Part shown: one piece after another, positions 44,583 through 54,011 of the stretch
Position numbering within the stretch: the first letter of the stretch is position 1
Layout of the letters: each line of letters starts with the position of its first letter
Assembly (NCBI RefSeq): GCF_042219855.1
Contig: NZ_JBHJHP010000006.1
Location: 62,001-126,000, forward strand
Origin: JBHJHP01 sp042219855
GTDB lineage: Bacteria > Bacteroidota > Bacteroidia > Bacteroidales > UBA5342
DNA: 64,000 nucleotides
Direction: 5' to 3'
Made by a program: the position numbers and the translations under genes
Notes under the pieces: generated by a model
The model's database searches: none
Told to the model about the DNA's origin: nothing
Seen by the model: only the letters and a program-made list of their open reading frames with translations

Positions 44583-46376
44583 ATGAACTACGATCATTGG
44601 GGGAGGTTGCTGGCTCAGAAGGTAACTGAGCATTCCGGCCTGGACATTTATAAGTGGAAGGATGAACAAAATCATACCTGGAAGTCACAGACATGGACTG
44701 ATTTCTTTGACCAGGTTAATAAAACAGCACTTGCACTACTCGACCTGGGTGTTAAACCGGGTGATAATGTTGCTATATGGTCCGAAAATATGCCACAATG
44801 GCTGATAGCCGATATGGCAGTATTTACCGTCCGTGGAGTTTCCGTGCCTTTATATGCCAATTCACCTGAGGTTCAGGCAGAATATATTCTCCACGAAACA
44901 GAATCGCGAATTGTTTTTGTCGGAGAGCAGGAACAGTACACAAAAATCACGGCCATCAGGGAAAAACTGCCTTCATTAAAGCAGGTTATTGTGTTTGCTG
45001 AACCGGAATCACCTGAAGAACCGGACATGTCGTTTGACACATTTGTGGCATCAGGTGCTTTTACAAATAAAAATGAAGAGCTGGAGAAAAGGCGCAGGGA
45101 CGCATCGGATGATGATCTGGCTACCATCATTTATACTTCAGGTACAACAGGAGTTCCTAAAGGGGTGATGCTCACGCATGCTAATTTTGCTGAAACCTTG
45201 CGTACCCATGAAATCAGACTGGATATGGAACGGGGGGATTCTTCAATTGCATTTCTTCCCATGAGCCATATTTTTGAAAGGGGCTGGATGTATATGTGCC
45301 TCAATATGGGCATTACCATCTATTTCAATCACGATCCGAGAGAAATTCAGACTACGCTTGCAGAAGTAAGACCTACGTTTATGTGTACCGTTCCCCGGTT
45401 TTGGGAAAAAGTTTATGCAGCAGTAAATGAAAATATCCAAAATGGTCCGGCGGTTAAGAAAAATATTTTTGATTGGGCACTGAAAGTAGGGGACAAATAT
45501 TATCTGCAATTTAAACGCTATAAAAAGGAGCCCGGATTGGTTCTTAAGCTGCAGCATGCAATTGCAAATGCCATTGTTTACTCAAAGGTTAAGAAAAAAG
45601 CCGGATTGGAGAATGCCCGGTTTTTCCCATGTGCAGGTGCAGCGATAGCACCGGAAGTGGCTACATTTTTTCACCGTATGGGCATTCATCTTATGATTGG
45701 TTATGGCCTTTCGGAAACTACGGCTACGGTCACCGTGAACGGCTACCATAATTTTAATCTGGCTTCAATTGGCCGGGCGATGCCGGATCTTGAAGTTAAA
45801 ATCGGAGAGAATAACGAGATTATGGTGAAGGGTAAAACCGTGATGAAAGGCTATTATAAAAAACCGATTGAAACGGCAGAGGTTTTCGATGGTGAATGGT
45901 TCAAAACAGGCGATGCAGGCTATTTTACTGAGGAGGGTGACCTGGTAATGACGGAACGTATAAAAGAGCTATATAAAACAGCTACCGGAAAATACGTCGC
46001 TCCGAATTACATTGAAGCCAAGCTGGCAATGGATAAATACATTGAACAGATTGCAGTATTCGGGGACCGCAAGAAATATATAACGGCGTTGATAGCACCT
46101 TCGGTTCAGGCCATTAAGGAGTACGCCCAGAAAATGAATATTGCTCACGACAGCATTGAGGAACTTCTCAGCCATAACAAGATCACCAGTTTTTTTGAGG
46201 ATCGTCTGCAGAAAATTCAGAAGGAGTTTGCCCGCTTTGAGCAGATTAAGAAATTTAAGCTGCTGCCTTATCCCTTTACGGTTGAGACCGGTGAGCTGAC
46301 TTCAACATTAAAACTGAGACGCAAAATTATCTTTGAAAAGTATAAGGAACTGATTGAAGGTATGTATATGGATTAG
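44583..46376 (+). CDS. Long-chain fatty acid CoA ligase (AMP-binding)
   Basis: The adenylate-forming signature IIYTSGTTGVPKGVMLTH lies near residues 182-199, with the second core GYGLSETTATVTVN near 380, GDAGYFTEEGDLVMTERIK and a C-terminal lysine region ATGKYVAPNYIE. At 597 residues it matches long-chain acyl-CoA synthetases of the Bacteroidota. It would activate free fatty acids to acyl-CoA for beta-oxidation or lipid synthesis. It is 18 bases after the FAH-family gene. No fadE or fadA genes are visible in the window. Confidence 0.92.
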   Translation: MNYDHWGRLLAQKVTEHSGLDIYKWKDEQNHTWKSQTWTDFFDQVNKTALALLDLGVKPGDNVAIWSENMPQWLIADMAVFTVRGVSVPLYANSPEVQAEYILHETESRIVFVGEQEQYTKITAIREKLPSLKQVIVFAEPESPEEPDMSFDTFVASGAFTNKNEELEKRRRDASDDDLATIIYTSGTTGVPKGVMLTHANFAETLRTHEIRLDMERGDSSIAFLPMSHIFERGWMYMCLNMGITIYFNHDPREIQTTLAEVRPTFMCTVPRFWEKVYAAVNENIQNGPAVKKNIFDWALKVGDKYYLQFKRYKKEPGLVLKLQHAIANAIVYSKVKKKAGLENARFFPCAGAAIAPEVATFFHRMGIHLMIGYGLSETTATVTVNGYHNFNLASIGRAMPDLEVKIGENNEIMVKGKTVMKGYYKKPIETAEVFDGEWFKTGDAGYFTEEGDLVMTERIKELYKTATGKYVAPNYIEAKLAMDKYIEQIAVFGDRKKYITALIAPSVQAIKEYAQKMNIAHDSIEELLSHNKITSFFEDRLQKIQKEFARFEQIKKFKLLPYPFTVETGELTSTLKLRRKIIFEKYKELIEGMYMD

Positions 46377-46470
46377 TTTATAAGGAGTTAGTTGTAAGTA
46401 ATTAGTTGTGAAAATCGAGTAAAACGAATTTTTGTTTATTCGGAATTCATCATTTCTAATTTGAAATTGA

Positions 46471-47175
46471 TTACTCGTTCTCTATTTTTTCCCCTTTCCG
46501 GTAATAATAGATTAATCCGTAATCCCGGCATTTCTGCAGTCTGATTTCAGGATCTTCCACTTCTGTGAAGTGTTTTTCCACTTCGTTCCAGATGGTCAGA
46601 ATTATATCGTCCGCTCGGTTGCGGAGTCCTGCAATATTTTCAAGATAACGTGCAGTGTTGTTTTGTAATACCTTTTGTTTGTTATACGCATCTCTGAAGA
46701 TGTCATAATGTACCTTTACATTGGCGATTGAAGGCGAATAGATGGCAGTACCACCCTGTGAAATGCGTTGACGTTCACCCTCAATAATTTTATGACCCCA
46801 ATGAATCAAAGCGTCATCCGAACTTAAATCCGGTACTGACTTTGAATTTGGTTCAAGACCGTAGAGTTCCTGATTCACAGCTTTTACCTCGCCACGTATA
46901 ACAGCAAGATTCATAACCTGGATAAAATGAGAGATGTACAACCGGGCCTTCTTTATCTTTTCCTGGTACTTCAGATTGGAAGCCACCTGAAGCTCATGGG
47001 CCTGCTTATACTCAAACAGGGCTTTCTCGAATAAAGGGAGAAAGGACTTTATTTCAACAAGCGTTTTTTGCGTAAACGCGAGGTCGTACATGTCTAAAAT
47101 TTCACCCTTTTGCAGAGCTCTGTGCAGAGAACGCAAGCGGGCCTGGTCTGTGTTTGGAAGTCTTCTGTATGGCAT
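46471..47175 (-). CDS. Conserved-looking protein of unknown function
   Basis: The product is 234 residues, cytoplasmic, highly charged and helical, with no signal or membrane segment. Notable stretches are PYRRLPNTDQARLRSLHRAL near the start, KKARLYISHFIQVMNLAVIRGE in the middle, and IILTIWNEVEKHFTEV / CRDYGLIYYYRKGEK at the end. I do not recognise a family, and a single gene with no operon partner offers no help. It converges with the acyl-CoA ligase and diverges from sucC across 325 bp. Confidence 0.7.
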   Translation of the reverse strand: MPYRRLPNTDQARLRSLHRALQKGEILDMYDLAFTQKTLVEIKSFLPLFEKALFEYKQAHELQVASNLKYQEKIKKARLYISHFIQVMNLAVIRGEVKAVNQELYGLEPNSKSVPDLSSDDALIHWGHKIIEGERQRISQGGTAIYSPSIANVKVHYDIFRDAYNKQKVLQNNTARYLENIAGLRNRADDIILTIWNEVEKHFTEVEDPEIRLQKCRDYGLIYYYRKGEKIENE

Positions 47176-47342
47176 CTCGTTGATTATGAACCATAAAGAA
47201 ATAAAAAATTCTGCGAATAAAAAAATATTATTATATAAAAATAGCTATTCTCGTCAAAATAAATAATATTAAGAACACAATTAATTAATAATTGAGTGTT
47301 TTTTGTTAACTATCAATGTCTTTAATGTGTCTTAAATTGTGC

Positions 47343-47372
47343 TTTGTAACACTGATTATTTTGTTACTTTTA
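47343..47372 (+). promoter_or_regulatory. Candidate promoter for sucC
   Basis: TTTG (47343-47346) and TACTTTTA (47365-47372, one mismatch to TAnnTTTG) are 18 bases apart, close to the Bacteroidota -33/-7 spacing. It is in the 325-bp divergent region 47176-47500, which is AT-rich and otherwise shows no feature I can support. Confidence 0.35.
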
Positions 47373-47500
47373 TGAGTTGAATAATATTCAGAAAGTATTT
47401 GGACTAAGTATGGTATAAAAATATCTCCCGGTTCCAATTTTAAACCTTTCTGAACCAAATTCGTAAACAAAACGTTAATTAGGGTAAAATCAAAAAGCGT

Positions 47501-48688
47501 ATGAACCTTCACGAATATCAAAGTAAAGAACTCCTTGCCAGAAATGGTGTACCTGTACAGTTGGGTTATATGGCTACAAGTATTGAAGAAGCCATGGAAG
47601 CTGCTAAAAAAGTGGAATCTGAAACCAAAGGTGGTGTTTGGGTTATTAAAGCTCAGGTACATGCAGGTGGCAGAGGTAAAGCCGGTGGCGTTAAGGTTGC
47701 TTTTTCTCAGGATGAAGTCAGGGATAAGGCATCGGCTATTTTAGGTATGACCATCGTCAATAATCAGACTGGTAGTGCAGGAAAACTTGTACGGAAAATA
47801 ATTGTGGCCGGAGATGTTTATTATAAAGGGAAGCAGGATCCCAAAGAATATTATATGAGTATTCTGCTCAACCGTGGAACCGGTAAAAACATTGTATTAT
47901 ACTCTCCTGAAGGTGGTATGGACATTGAAGAGGTCTCGGAAAAATTCCCGGAAAAAATATTTACGGAAACAATTGAACCAGGATTCGGACTGACGGATTT
48001 TCAGGCACGGAAGATTGCATTTAATCTTGGTCTTGAAGGTACAGCTTATAAGGATATGGTGAAGTTTGTAAAAGGACTTTACAAAACATATCTGGATAAC
48101 GATGCTTCCCTAGTCGAAATCAATCCTGTATTAAGAACATCAGATAATCATATTGTGGCTGTGGATGCCAAAATGAGTATTGATGATAATGCCTTGTACC
48201 GACATCCGGATCTGGAGGCAATGATGGATAAAGATGAGGAGGATCCTGCAGAACTTGAGGCGGCTGAACACAGTCTCAATTTCGTTAAACTTGATGGTAA
48301 CGTTGGTTGTATGGTAAATGGTGCCGGTCTTGCCATGGCTACAATGGATGCCATAAAGCTTTCCGGTGGTGAACCGGCCAATTTTCTTGACGTTGGTGGA
48401 GGAGCTAATGCTGAGCGTGTGGAAGCAGGTCTGCGCATTATCCTTAAAGATCCGAGTGTGAAAATAGTCCTTATCAATATATTCGGTGGTATTGTGCGTT
48501 GCGATCGTGTGGCAAACGGTGTGGTTCAGGCTTATAAAAACCTTGGCGATATTGCGGTGCCCATGGTGGTACGTCTTCAGGGAACCAATGCTGAAGAAGG
48601 TGCTGCTATTATTCAGGAAAGTGGTTTAAAGGTACATGGCGTGACAACCATTGAGGAAGCGACTGAAAAAATAAAGGTTTTATTATAG
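47501..48688 (+). CDS. sucC: Succinate-CoA ligase (ADP-forming) beta subunit
   Basis: The product is 395 residues, full length: MNLHEYQSKELLARNGVP, an ATP-grasp fold with QVHAGGRGKAGGVK, EINPVLRTSDNHIVAVDAKM, and the C-terminal LDVGGGANAERVEAGL and INIFGGIVRCD. The enzyme converts succinyl-CoA, ADP and Pi to succinate, CoA and ATP in the TCA cycle. The alpha subunit gene sucD, often adjacent, is absent; a tRNA-fMet scar zone follows instead, so sucD must be elsewhere. A candidate promoter is at 47343. Confidence 0.96.
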   Translation: MNLHEYQSKELLARNGVPVQLGYMATSIEEAMEAAKKVESETKGGVWVIKAQVHAGGRGKAGGVKVAFSQDEVRDKASAILGMTIVNNQTGSAGKLVRKIIVAGDVYYKGKQDPKEYYMSILLNRGTGKNIVLYSPEGGMDIEEVSEKFPEKIFTETIEPGFGLTDFQARKIAFNLGLEGTAYKDMVKFVKGLYKTYLDNDASLVEINPVLRTSDNHIVAVDAKMSIDDNALYRHPDLEAMMDKDEEDPAELEAAEHSLNFVKLDGNVGCMVNGAGLAMATMDAIKLSGGEPANFLDVGGGANAERVEAGLRIILKDPSVKIVLINIFGGIVRCDRVANGVVQAYKNLGDIAVPMVVRLQGTNAEEGAAIIQESGLKVHGVTTIEEATEKIKVLL

Positions 48689-48828
48689 TTTAGCAGATAT
48701 AATTTTAATCATTGCGAAAGAACTGGCAAAATTATTTCAGATGGTTTTGTCAGTTCTTGTTTTTATTTTATATTTGCACCCGCTAACGGGCGAATGAAAC
48801 AGAAAAGTATAACTTAAAGATATAACAT

Positions 48829-48886
48829 TGCGGGGTAGAGTCCCGACAAAAATTGTCGGGAGAAGCTCATCAGAGCTCATAACTTT
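48829..48886 (+). pseudogene. Partial tRNA-fMet copy (5' half) interrupted by a palindrome
   Basis: TGCGGGGTAGAG (48829-48840) matches the first 12 bases of the nearby tRNA. A 21-base palindromic insert (48841-48861, arms TCCCGACA/TGTCGGGA) follows in the D-arm, and then a diverged AGCTCATCAGAGCTCATAAC matches its anticodon region. It cannot fold as a tRNA. Confidence 0.75.
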
Positions 48887-48908
48887 TACCTTCTAAAAGA
48901 AATTATAT

Positions 48909-48981
<73 letters not shown>

Positions 48982-48986
48982 CAACA

Positions 48987-49020
48987 AGCCCCTGAAAACA
49001 GCGTTTTCAGGGGCTTTTAT
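48987..49020 (+). terminator. Terminator after tRNA-fMet
   Basis: A perfect 13-bp stem (48987-48999 with 49003-49015), a 3-base loop and a T-rich tail, six bases after the tRNA 3' end. Confidence 0.9.
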
Positions 49021-49030
49021 TTTGTATTAA

Positions 49031-49074
49031 GCTGCAGGTTCGATCCCGATAACTATCGGGACTGTCCCCGCTAC
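49031..49074 (+). pseudogene. Partial tRNA-fMet copy (3' half) interrupted by a palindrome
   Basis: GCAGGTTCGA (starting at 49034) and CTGTCCCCGCTAC (ending near 49074) match the 3' half of the tRNA-fMet. They are separated by an 18-base palindrome (49044-49061, TCCCGATA/TATCGGGA) that replaces three bases at the T-loop. It is unable to be a tRNA. Confidence 0.75.
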
Positions 49075-49201
49075 CAAGAACAGTGTGAGAGTGAAGAGTG
49101 AGAGCGATAATCACTAAACTGTTTTTTTGTTTGAACCTGTTCTAACCACTCTCACACTGGAACCCGCTCTTTCTTAAACTCGCTTTCTTTCCAGTTACTA
49201 A

Positions 49202-50866
49202 TCAGAGCGCGTTAAATGAATAATCTGATAAATGAAAGCGGAATTTGATATTTGCTGCTGAATCCAGTTGCTGAATAATAGCGTCATTTTTAAATCCAAA
49301 TCCATTCCATTTGTAACTGATGATCATTTGATCTGCAGAATTTTTAAAACGTTCCAGAATAATTAATCGATTACTAATTCCATCAACCTTGAAGTCAACA
49401 ATTGGATTTCCAACTTTGGATCCAAGCCATTTAGGGTAGATGTAATCTTTAGAGATATTATACACGAATATCCGGTTCTCTTCAATATTGTGATAGCGTG
49501 TTTTCTTCTTTACTCCTACAACTAATTCAGGTCTTTGATCCTCATCAACATCCATTATCTGAAGTTTCCAGGGGAATAAGCCGGTGTGACTGTCAATCGA
49601 TGGTCTTAAGTATTCATTTTTAAGAATAGCGTATGGAAAGATGGCTAATCTTGAGATGTTGAGCAAAGTATCTTTAATTATGGCATAAATAAAAGCAGTA
49701 TCCTTTTCCGTATTTAATACAGCATCAGAGAAAACAAAGGAGGAATCCTGCATTGAAAACGTTGTTATTTTATGGTCATAATAAGAATCAATTTTGTTTT
49801 GAAAGATGTTGAAATGGACACCATCTGACATTAATTCTTTTAGAGGTTTTTCTGCGGAATAGTTGATTTTATAAGCTGCATTCTTTTTACTGATTTTAAC
49901 ATCGAATGGATTAGATAATCTGTTTAAGCGTTTAATTATTTCTTCAGATGTTTTTTCTTCAGCTGGTACTGGCCGGCAGTTATTTATCAAAACAGGTATA
50001 AGTTCAGGAACCATAATTTGTCCATTGTGAAACTGACATTGAAAAACAGCACTCTGCTTTTGCTCATTTTTTGAGTTATCAAATACAAAGTTACCCAGAC
50101 TATAGAGTATGAGCTTCCCTCGGTAGTTTTCAATGGATTGCAGTACATGTGGATGATGTCCTAGTACAAGGTCTGCTCCGGCATCAACAACAGCATGGGC
50201 CAGTTCTACCTGTTTTTCTGATGGGAGTGCTTGATTTTCATTTCCCCAGTGAAAGGAAATGATGATGTTATCTACAACCGAGTTGTATTTGGTGATAAGT
50301 TTGCAAAGTCTTTCTTTTTGACCATATGCAGGATAAACAGAAAGCTCATTGAAAACTGTACCTTCAAGAAGGAAATCCAGGATAGCAAAAATAGCAAATG
50401 TTTCACCGTTTTTTTCAATCAGTACCGGTTCAAATGCTTCCTCCTGATCAGAACCGGCACCTACCGGAAGGATCGATGCACTTTGCAGATGTTTCATGGT
50501 ATTCAATAATCCCGGTTTGCCATAGTCAATTGTATGGTTATTGGCAACCGAAGCCACATTGAATCCTGCATATGCAAGGCCATTTATATAGTCCGGGTCT
50601 GCTCTAAATGAATATCTTTTGTTGATTGCATAACCTTCGTCTGGATTTGCAACGGGACATTCCAGGTTAAAAAAGGCAATATCGTTTTGAGAAATGAGCC
50701 TTCTTGTGCCTTCAAAAGGATAGAATATGCCTTTATCTTCAATAACTTTTCGAACTTCCCGATCCAGTAAGATATCTCCTACCGCACAAAATCTGACCTG
50801 CGAAAAGGATGTCCAGTATACGCATGCCAACAATAATATAAGCGTACTTTTAGCAACCGGTTTCAT
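49202..50866 (-). CDS. CapA-like phosphoesterase family protein
   Basis: A signal peptide (MKPVAKSTLILLLACVYWTSFSQ) precedes a CapA-type calcineurin-like metallophosphatase domain at residues ~25-290: VGDILLDRE, FNLECPV, SVANNHTIDYG, ISFHWGNEN, LGHHPHVLQSIE. A C-terminal ~250-residue region of unknown type (DQRPELVVGVKK, strand-rich) follows. CapA proteins were named from poly-gamma-glutamate synthesis, but similar secreted enzymes occur widely. The start lies 17 bases inside the upstream DUF3160 gene, so they are translationally coupled. Substrate unknown. Confidence 0.88.
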   Translation of the reverse strand: MKPVAKSTLILLLACVYWTSFSQVRFCAVGDILLDREVRKVIEDKGIFYPFEGTRRLISQNDIAFFNLECPVANPDEGYAINKRYSFRADPDYINGLAYAGFNVASVANNHTIDYGKPGLLNTMKHLQSASILPVGAGSDQEEAFEPVLIEKNGETFAIFAILDFLLEGTVFNELSVYPAYGQKERLCKLITKYNSVVDNIIISFHWGNENQALPSEKQVELAHAVVDAGADLVLGHHPHVLQSIENYRGKLILYSLGNFVFDNSKNEQKQSAVFQCQFHNGQIMVPELIPVLINNCRPVPAEEKTSEEIIKRLNRLSNPFDVKISKKNAAYKINYSAEKPLKELMSDGVHFNIFQNKIDSYYDHKITTFSMQDSSFVFSDAVLNTEKDTAFIYAIIKDTLLNISRLAIFPYAILKNEYLRPSIDSHTGLFPWKLQIMDVDEDQRPELVVGVKKKTRYHNIEENRIFVYNISKDYIYPKWLGSKVGNPIVDFKVDGISNRLIILERFKNSADQMIISYKWNGFGFKNDAIIQQLDSAANIKFRFHLSDYSFNAL

Positions 50867-53207
50867 AATATATAATTCGCCATCCCGGTTCTTTTGATGA
50901 TTCAGGGATATCCATCTTTTCAGGTTTAAATAAAGGTGTTAAAAATCTTTCCTGAGGCATATCAGATTTGTAATTAATCCAGGATGGTTGATCCGGTTCT
51001 TCTCTGTTTTCAATAAGTTTCTGCCATTTTTCATCAGTTAACCGGTCCGTGGCAGGCCATTCAAATTCATAATAGGAAAAGATGGCTCCACGGGTCAGTT
51101 TTAATTTGCCTTCTATGTCTACAATAACATATATTGCCTGTGCACGACCCACACCAACCTCAAGTGCTTTATCAGCAGCTGTGTGAACATCTGCTATCAC
51201 AGGCATGTTTTTATCCGGACCGTCAACCTCCCACCATTCATAGGCACCCTCTGATAATATGCGTAACGTTAAATTATCCAGAAGTGATCCGAACTTCTGA
51301 ATTTGTTCGTATTCTTCCAGGCTGATTTTATCCTTGTTGTTTTCTTTCTCAGATATCGTACTTAAAAAGATGAGAAGCTCCATTAATTCAGAACCCGTAT
51401 ATTCCAACCTGTAGTCCAGCATATCACGTTCCTTCAATCCGGCTGTTGTAAATTTTATCAGTGAAAGCATCCTGTTATAAAACTCTGTGTTTGGTTCTAC
51501 ATATCCTTTGGGAGGTTCAGGTATCCATATTGTCAATTCCTCTCCACCGCTTCCACATTCAGCGGCTGAACTTTGTTTGGCATACAATATGGTATTATGG
51601 CGTAATTCTGCCCAGCTTGCCATGGCTGTGTTTAATGTTTTAATTTTCCAGCCTTCTGTCGTCATAAAAAATGGCAGATTGTCCTTGCTCTTAATATCGT
51701 ATAACGCTTTTAAATTATATAACCAGTAATAATAAAGGTTCTGTGTCCAGTCATTTTTAGAATAGTTATTTGTCTCCTTTATTATCTGAGCTAAAGTATC
51801 AGGGTATACAGGAAAATCTTCCCACGATGCTTTAAAATCATTTAGCATTAAGGCTTTTGCCGTTGTATTTCCGAAGCCAGCCATGATATCCAAACCGTTA
51901 GGCATTTTTCTTTTTCTGGCATTAGTTAATCGGTGAAATATATAGGAGTCAGGGATAAAACGCTGCCCCATTAAACGAAACTGTTTACCATGTTTTGCTT
52001 CAGTTCCATGACCAGAAATTTTTTCGGAAGGAAGGTCTATAAAAAGCTGATTCAACTTTTCTGAGTTCGCAAAACTATTAATATCTGTGTTCTCCGTGAA
52101 CTGGTTATCCATTATGAGCTTCATTTCCACCGGACCGGTATCATCTGATAATCCTACATAAAAAACGGTTGGCTCGTAAATTTCATTCCACAGCTGGATT
52201 AATTTGCCATGTTCATATGAGGTATTGTAAAGAGCTGAAGTTATCAGCATGCTCCCAAGTAATTCTCTTTTATATTTTAAGGAAAACCCGGCATTACCTA
52301 ACCACATCATAGCCATAAAATAATTTTCAAGGGCTTTACTTCTGGTATAATGGCCCCTGGGAATGTAAAGGCTGTAATCCATATTTCTTCCAAAAAATTC
52401 TGAACCTTTCCACGGCACATGATTTTTACAGTTTTCAATTTCCTTCATAACAAGGTCTTTGTATCGACCCTGAATTTCCGTTTCGCCTTCGGATATGAAG
52501 TATTTACAGACCCCTAAATACGCCAGATCGTAATCTATGGCATCAAGTATTTCAGCATTGTTTGTTTGTATTTTTAATTGCCCCAGTTCGGTTATTAACA
52601 AGTTAATTAGTTTTTCAAGCCGCCGGGTCAGGTATTTGGTTTCAATGGTTCGCAGACTCATATCAAAATATAGGTGATATAATTGAAGTACTGCATCCGT
52701 CGTTATGAAGCTGGGAATTCCGAGATAATCATTGTTTTCATAAATATAGAAAAGTTGATCCCTGTTTGTTGGTATTGCCAAAAAACCATTCTCGCGGAGT
52801 TTCTTTTTTTCATATGCATTAAAAGAAGGGTATTGAAAGGTATTGTAAATATTCTCAATGTTAACTTCTTTTGAATCACTGGTGGTTATGTAATCTTTTT
52901 CTCTGAGCTGATTTTCCCGCAAACCGATCAAATTAACATTATAACGATCTATATCGGATAAATCAGACTGTTTATATTCCTGATTTGGTTTATACCACGG
53001 TTGTTTCATGAAAAATGCATGGAGCTCGTAAGTTTTAAACGGGCGTCCATATTTAGCAAAGATTGAATTTCGCAGTATCCATAATTCGCTTACCGTTTTG
53101 TTTTCAATGTCTGTTGTGGTAAGTTTAGTTTCAGGTACTATTACAGATTGGCTACTGCATAGAAGGATGTTGAAGAATAAAAGAATAATTAGAAACCGGC
53201 TTTTCAT
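50850..53207 (-). CDS. Secreted YARHG-DUF3160 protein
   Basis: A signal peptide (MKSRFLIILLFFNILLCSSQ) precedes a YARHG domain at residues ~30-100 (ELWILRNSIFAKYGRPF, FFMKQPWYKPN). A long DUF3160 domain fills most of the remaining ~650 residues (GFLAIPTNRDQLFYIYENND, FITTDAVLQLYHLYFD, GNAGFSLKYKRELLGS). YARHG domains are thought to be extracellular, and DUF3160 is a large domain of unknown function. It overlaps the CapA-like gene by 17 bases and lies 36 bp after a small outer-membrane protein gene. The C-terminus ends in a Cys. Confidence 0.85.
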   Translation of the reverse strand: MKSRFLIILLFFNILLCSSQSVIVPETKLTTTDIENKTVSELWILRNSIFAKYGRPFKTYELHAFFMKQPWYKPNQEYKQSDLSDIDRYNVNLIGLRENQLREKDYITTSDSKEVNIENIYNTFQYPSFNAYEKKKLRENGFLAIPTNRDQLFYIYENNDYLGIPSFITTDAVLQLYHLYFDMSLRTIETKYLTRRLEKLINLLITELGQLKIQTNNAEILDAIDYDLAYLGVCKYFISEGETEIQGRYKDLVMKEIENCKNHVPWKGSEFFGRNMDYSLYIPRGHYTRSKALENYFMAMMWLGNAGFSLKYKRELLGSMLITSALYNTSYEHGKLIQLWNEIYEPTVFYVGLSDDTGPVEMKLIMDNQFTENTDINSFANSEKLNQLFIDLPSEKISGHGTEAKHGKQFRLMGQRFIPDSYIFHRLTNARKRKMPNGLDIMAGFGNTTAKALMLNDFKASWEDFPVYPDTLAQIIKETNNYSKNDWTQNLYYYWLYNLKALYDIKSKDNLPFFMTTEGWKIKTLNTAMASWAELRHNTILYAKQSSAAECGSGGEELTIWIPEPPKGYVEPNTEFYNRMLSLIKFTTAGLKERDMLDYRLEYTGSELMELLIFLSTISEKENNKDKISLEEYEQIQKFGSLLDNLTLRILSEGAYEWWEVDGPDKNMPVIADVHTAADKALEVGVGRAQAIYVIVDIEGKLKLTRGAIFSYYEFEWPATDRLTDEKWQKLIENREEPDQPSWINYKSDMPQERFLTPLFKPEKMDIPESSKEPGWRIIYYETGC

Positions 53208-53242
53208 TTGTGGTATATTTTAAGGTTAGAATTCATAAGTGC

Positions 53243-53728
53243 TTAAAACGGCAGATATGCGCCCATTGAATACATTAAAAATATGGGAACATGGGAGGTT
53301 TCATAGGTCCAGTCTCTATCATCCGGATCAATGCTGTATGCCAGACCGATCTGACAGGTGAACCATTTTCTCGCCCTGTAGACATATGAGGCTGTAAGAG
53401 CTGAGTTTTCTGTCAGCAATGTGTTTCGGCGAAAATTGCTACCATATTTACTGTATCCCTGGTGAATATACTGAAGAGAAAGGCAGGAACTTCTGATCCC
53501 TGGCTGAAGATGATAATTTACACCACCGCCATACCCCAAAAATCCTCCTCCGAGCTGGATGCCAATCCGGTTTGCTACACGTTGTTCCACATCCACTCCA
53601 AGCAAAGATCCTCCTCCCTGCATAATACCAACAGTAACGATGGTGTTCTCACTTTTCCCTGACGGTGAAACAGAAAAGGAATGTAGATTAATCGTAATTA
53701 AAATGCATAACAGCAAAATCTTTTTCAT
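53243..53728 (-). CDS. Small predicted outer-membrane beta-barrel protein
   Basis: A signal peptide (MKKILLLCILITINLHSFS) precedes ~140 residues of Gly-rich amphipathic strands (VGIMQGGGSLLGVDVEQRVA, RIGIQLGGGFLGYGGGVNYH) ending with the aromatic C-terminus GAYLPF typical of outer-membrane barrels. I do not recognise a family, and the size fits a small eight-stranded barrel. It heads the minus-strand run with the YARHG-DUF3160 and CapA-like genes, so these three may act together at the envelope; nothing further can be inferred. Confidence 0.65.
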   Translation of the reverse strand: MKKILLLCILITINLHSFSVSPSGKSENTIVTVGIMQGGGSLLGVDVEQRVANRIGIQLGGGFLGYGGGVNYHLQPGIRSSCLSLQYIHQGYSKYGSNFRRNTLLTENSALTASYVYRARKWFTCQIGLAYSIDPDDRDWTYETSHVPIFLMYSMGAYLPF

Positions 53729-54011
53729 AACAGGTAAATAAGTTGTTGATTTAAATGAATATAAAAATAGTGAATTTTACTTTTGATTTACGACTGCCTC
53801 AAATTGTCTATCTGTTGTTTTTAACCTAGTTCCGTATTCTAGCCTTGTTCCTGCGTTTAAAAATAAGTGCTGAAGATCTCTAATTTTTATAAAGACCAAA
53901 TAATCAGTGTAGTAAGTTCGACATGGGTTTGTTATTCAAACTTATTTTCAATGATATAGTAATGAGATGCTTATGGCATATTATTGGGGCATAATTTAAA
54001 ACCTATTAATT

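Noticed and set aside
46377..46470. Terminator between the acyl-CoA ligase and the unknown gene
   Set aside because: The region is repetitive (GTTAGTTGTAAGTAATTAG) but has no clear stem-loop with a T-run.
47306..47662. 118-codon minus-strand open frame over the sucC start
   Set aside because: It is an antisense shadow of sucC and covers its candidate promoter; its Phe/Ser-rich composition is not protein-like.
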